In this document: positions 5,294-5,593 of the stretch, one piece after another
Layout of the letters: each line of letters starts with the position of its first letter
Position numbering within the stretch: the stretch's first letter is position 1
NCBI GenBank assembly: GCA_035528375.1
Contig: DATKYS010000065.1
Location: forward strand, 1 to 5,593
Direction of reading: 5' to 3'
From: a bacterium
Lineage (GTDB): Bacteria > RBG-13-66-14
DNA length: 5,593 nt
The notes under the pieces: generated by a model
Seen by the model: the letters and a program-made list of their open reading frames with translations, nothing else
Told to the model about the DNA's origin: nothing
Databases searched by the model: none
Program-made: the position numbers and the translations under genes

Positions 5294-5347
5294 GTAGGGC
5301 GGGGACTTAGGTCCCCGCCGCGGGCGACCGTGGACGGTCGCCCCTAC
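5294..5347. repeat. Compound double-hairpin element, copy 1
   Basis: This 54-bp unit starts GTAGGG and ends CCCCTAC, so its ends are inverted repeats. It holds two perfect hairpins side by side: GGCGGGGAC/GTCCCCGCC with loop TTAG (5298-5319), and GGGCGACCG/CGGTCGCCC with loop TGGA (5322-5343). It resembles REP- or MITE-like non-coding repeats. Confidence 0.8.
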
Positions 5348-5411
5348 GGGTCGGGTTTGCTGGATATTGACGTAGGGGCGGGTCTGGCGACCCGCCCGTT
5401 TTTTTAATAAG
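5318..5411. repeat. 94-bp exact direct repeat, copy 1
   Basis: Identical base for base to 5500-5593, with a period of 182 bp. It contains the second half of a compound palindrome (stem GGGCGACCG/CGGTCGCCC, 5322-5343), a linker with GGTCGGGTTTGCTGG, and a terminator-shaped hairpin. No gene lies here. Confidence 0.95.
5376..5405 (+). terminator. Terminator-shaped hairpin, copy 1
   Basis: GGGCGGGTC and GACCCGCCC form a perfect 9-bp stem with loop TGGC (5376-5397), followed after one G by seven T. The polarity would stop rightward transcription, that is away from the rplM operon, although no rightward gene is seen in the window. Confidence 0.6.
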
Positions 5412-5428
5412 GTAGCCCTCACCCTTAA

Positions 5429-5451
5429 TCCCTCTCCCACGGGGAGAGGGA
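5429..5451. repeat. CCCTCTCCC palindrome between the two repeat copies
   Basis: TCCCTCTCCC and GGGAGAGGGA form a perfect 10-bp stem with a 3-nt loop. A pyrimidine-rich relative with the same flavour (CCCCTCTCCC then a G-rich arm and AACCGC) lies at 96-150, so it seems to be another module of the intergenic repeat family. Confidence 0.65.
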
Positions 5452-5475
5452 GACCGCGTTCACCCGTGCGATAAT

Positions 5476-5529
5476 GTAGGGGCGGACCTTTAGGTCCGCC
5501 CGCGGGCGACCGTGGACGGTCGCCCCTAC
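5476..5529. repeat. Compound double-hairpin element, copy 2
   Basis: The same 54-bp layout as 5294-5347, with ends GTAGGGGCG and CGCCCCTAC. The first hairpin differs in sequence but keeps its pairing: GGGCGGACC/GGTCCGCCC with loop TTTA (5480-5501). The second hairpin is identical. Paired changes in the first stem suggest the structure matters, or that different modules were combined. Confidence 0.8.
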
Positions 5530-5593
5530 GGGTCGGGTTTGCTGGATATTGACGTAGGGGCGGGTCTGGCGACCCGCCCGTTTTTTTAATAAG
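5500..5593. repeat. 94-bp exact direct repeat, copy 2 (runs to window edge)
   Basis: Identical to 5318-5411. The match extends to the last base of the window, so the true repeat may be longer. Confidence 0.95.
5558..5587 (+). terminator. Terminator-shaped hairpin, copy 2
   Basis: Exact second copy of the 9-bp stem plus seven-T tract found at 5376-5405, carried on the 94-bp repeat and in the same orientation. Confidence 0.6.

Noticed and set aside
5117-5407. A 96-codon plus-strand frame upstream of rplM.
   Set aside because: It runs through the promoter and the palindromic repeats, has no evident ribosome site, and its sequence is explained by the hairpin elements.
5291-5593. A CRISPR array, suggested by regularly repeated palindromes.
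   Set aside because: Only two long copies are present, with a 182-bp period and compound hairpins; there are no short repeats with unique spacers of constant length and no cas genes.

Overview
The window is a bacterial chromosome segment of high GC content: sample lines in the core genes count to about 70-75% G+C by eye. All recognised genes lie on the minus strand, so transcription runs from right to left. The gene order is rplM (L13), rpsI (S9), rpsB (S2), tsf (EF-Ts), pyrH (UMP kinase), a NUDIX hydrolase, a two-TM membrane protein, and frr (ribosome recycling factor). The rpsB-tsf-pyrH-frr block is a classical bacterial translation operon, here joined to rplM-rpsI. EF-Ts is the short, about 200-residue form. 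The phylum cannot be fixed from the sequence; a free-living or metagenome-derived high-GC bacterium, possibly of a poorly sampled phylum, fits the core genes and the dense intergenic hairpin repeats.

Right edge (5110-5593): no gene is visible. It holds a near-consensus sigma-70 promoter for the whole operon (TTGACA, 18 bp, TATACT; 5169-5198) and, upstream of it, two copies of a compound palindromic repeat. These share an exact 94-bp stretch with a period of 182 bp, and each ends in a hairpin followed by seven T. Left edge (1-161): the space after frr holds relatives of the same repeats, so the operon is bracketed by this family. The rpsI-rpsB gap (4125-4270) carries four small perfect hairpins, two of them exact tandem copies.

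The most striking part is 730-2040. An AT-rich two-gene cassette (sample lines about 27-38% G+C) sits between pyrH and frr, exactly where the canonical operon has none. Gene 1 is a NUDIX hydrolase whose ATG lies 1 nt after the pyrH stop and whose Shine-Dalgarno lies in the last pyrH codons. Gene 2 is a protein with two N-terminal membrane helices and a cytoplasmic domain resembling the C-terminal domain (DUF5919, from memory) of some actinobacterial XRE-type regulators. Its stop codon overlaps the frr Shine-Dalgarno. The cassette is therefore stitched into the translational coupling of an essential operon. A short near-direct repeat (GAAAGGAAT / GAAACGGAAT) at its two ends allows a clean reconstruction of the uninterrupted pyrH-frr junction.

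The core genes work together: L13, S9 and S2 build ribosomes, EF-Ts recharges EF-Tu, RRF recycles ribosomes, and PyrH supplies UDP for RNA synthesis. The cassette looks like a laterally acquired nucleotide-hydrolase plus membrane-sensor or effector pair. Its function is not known from the sequence.
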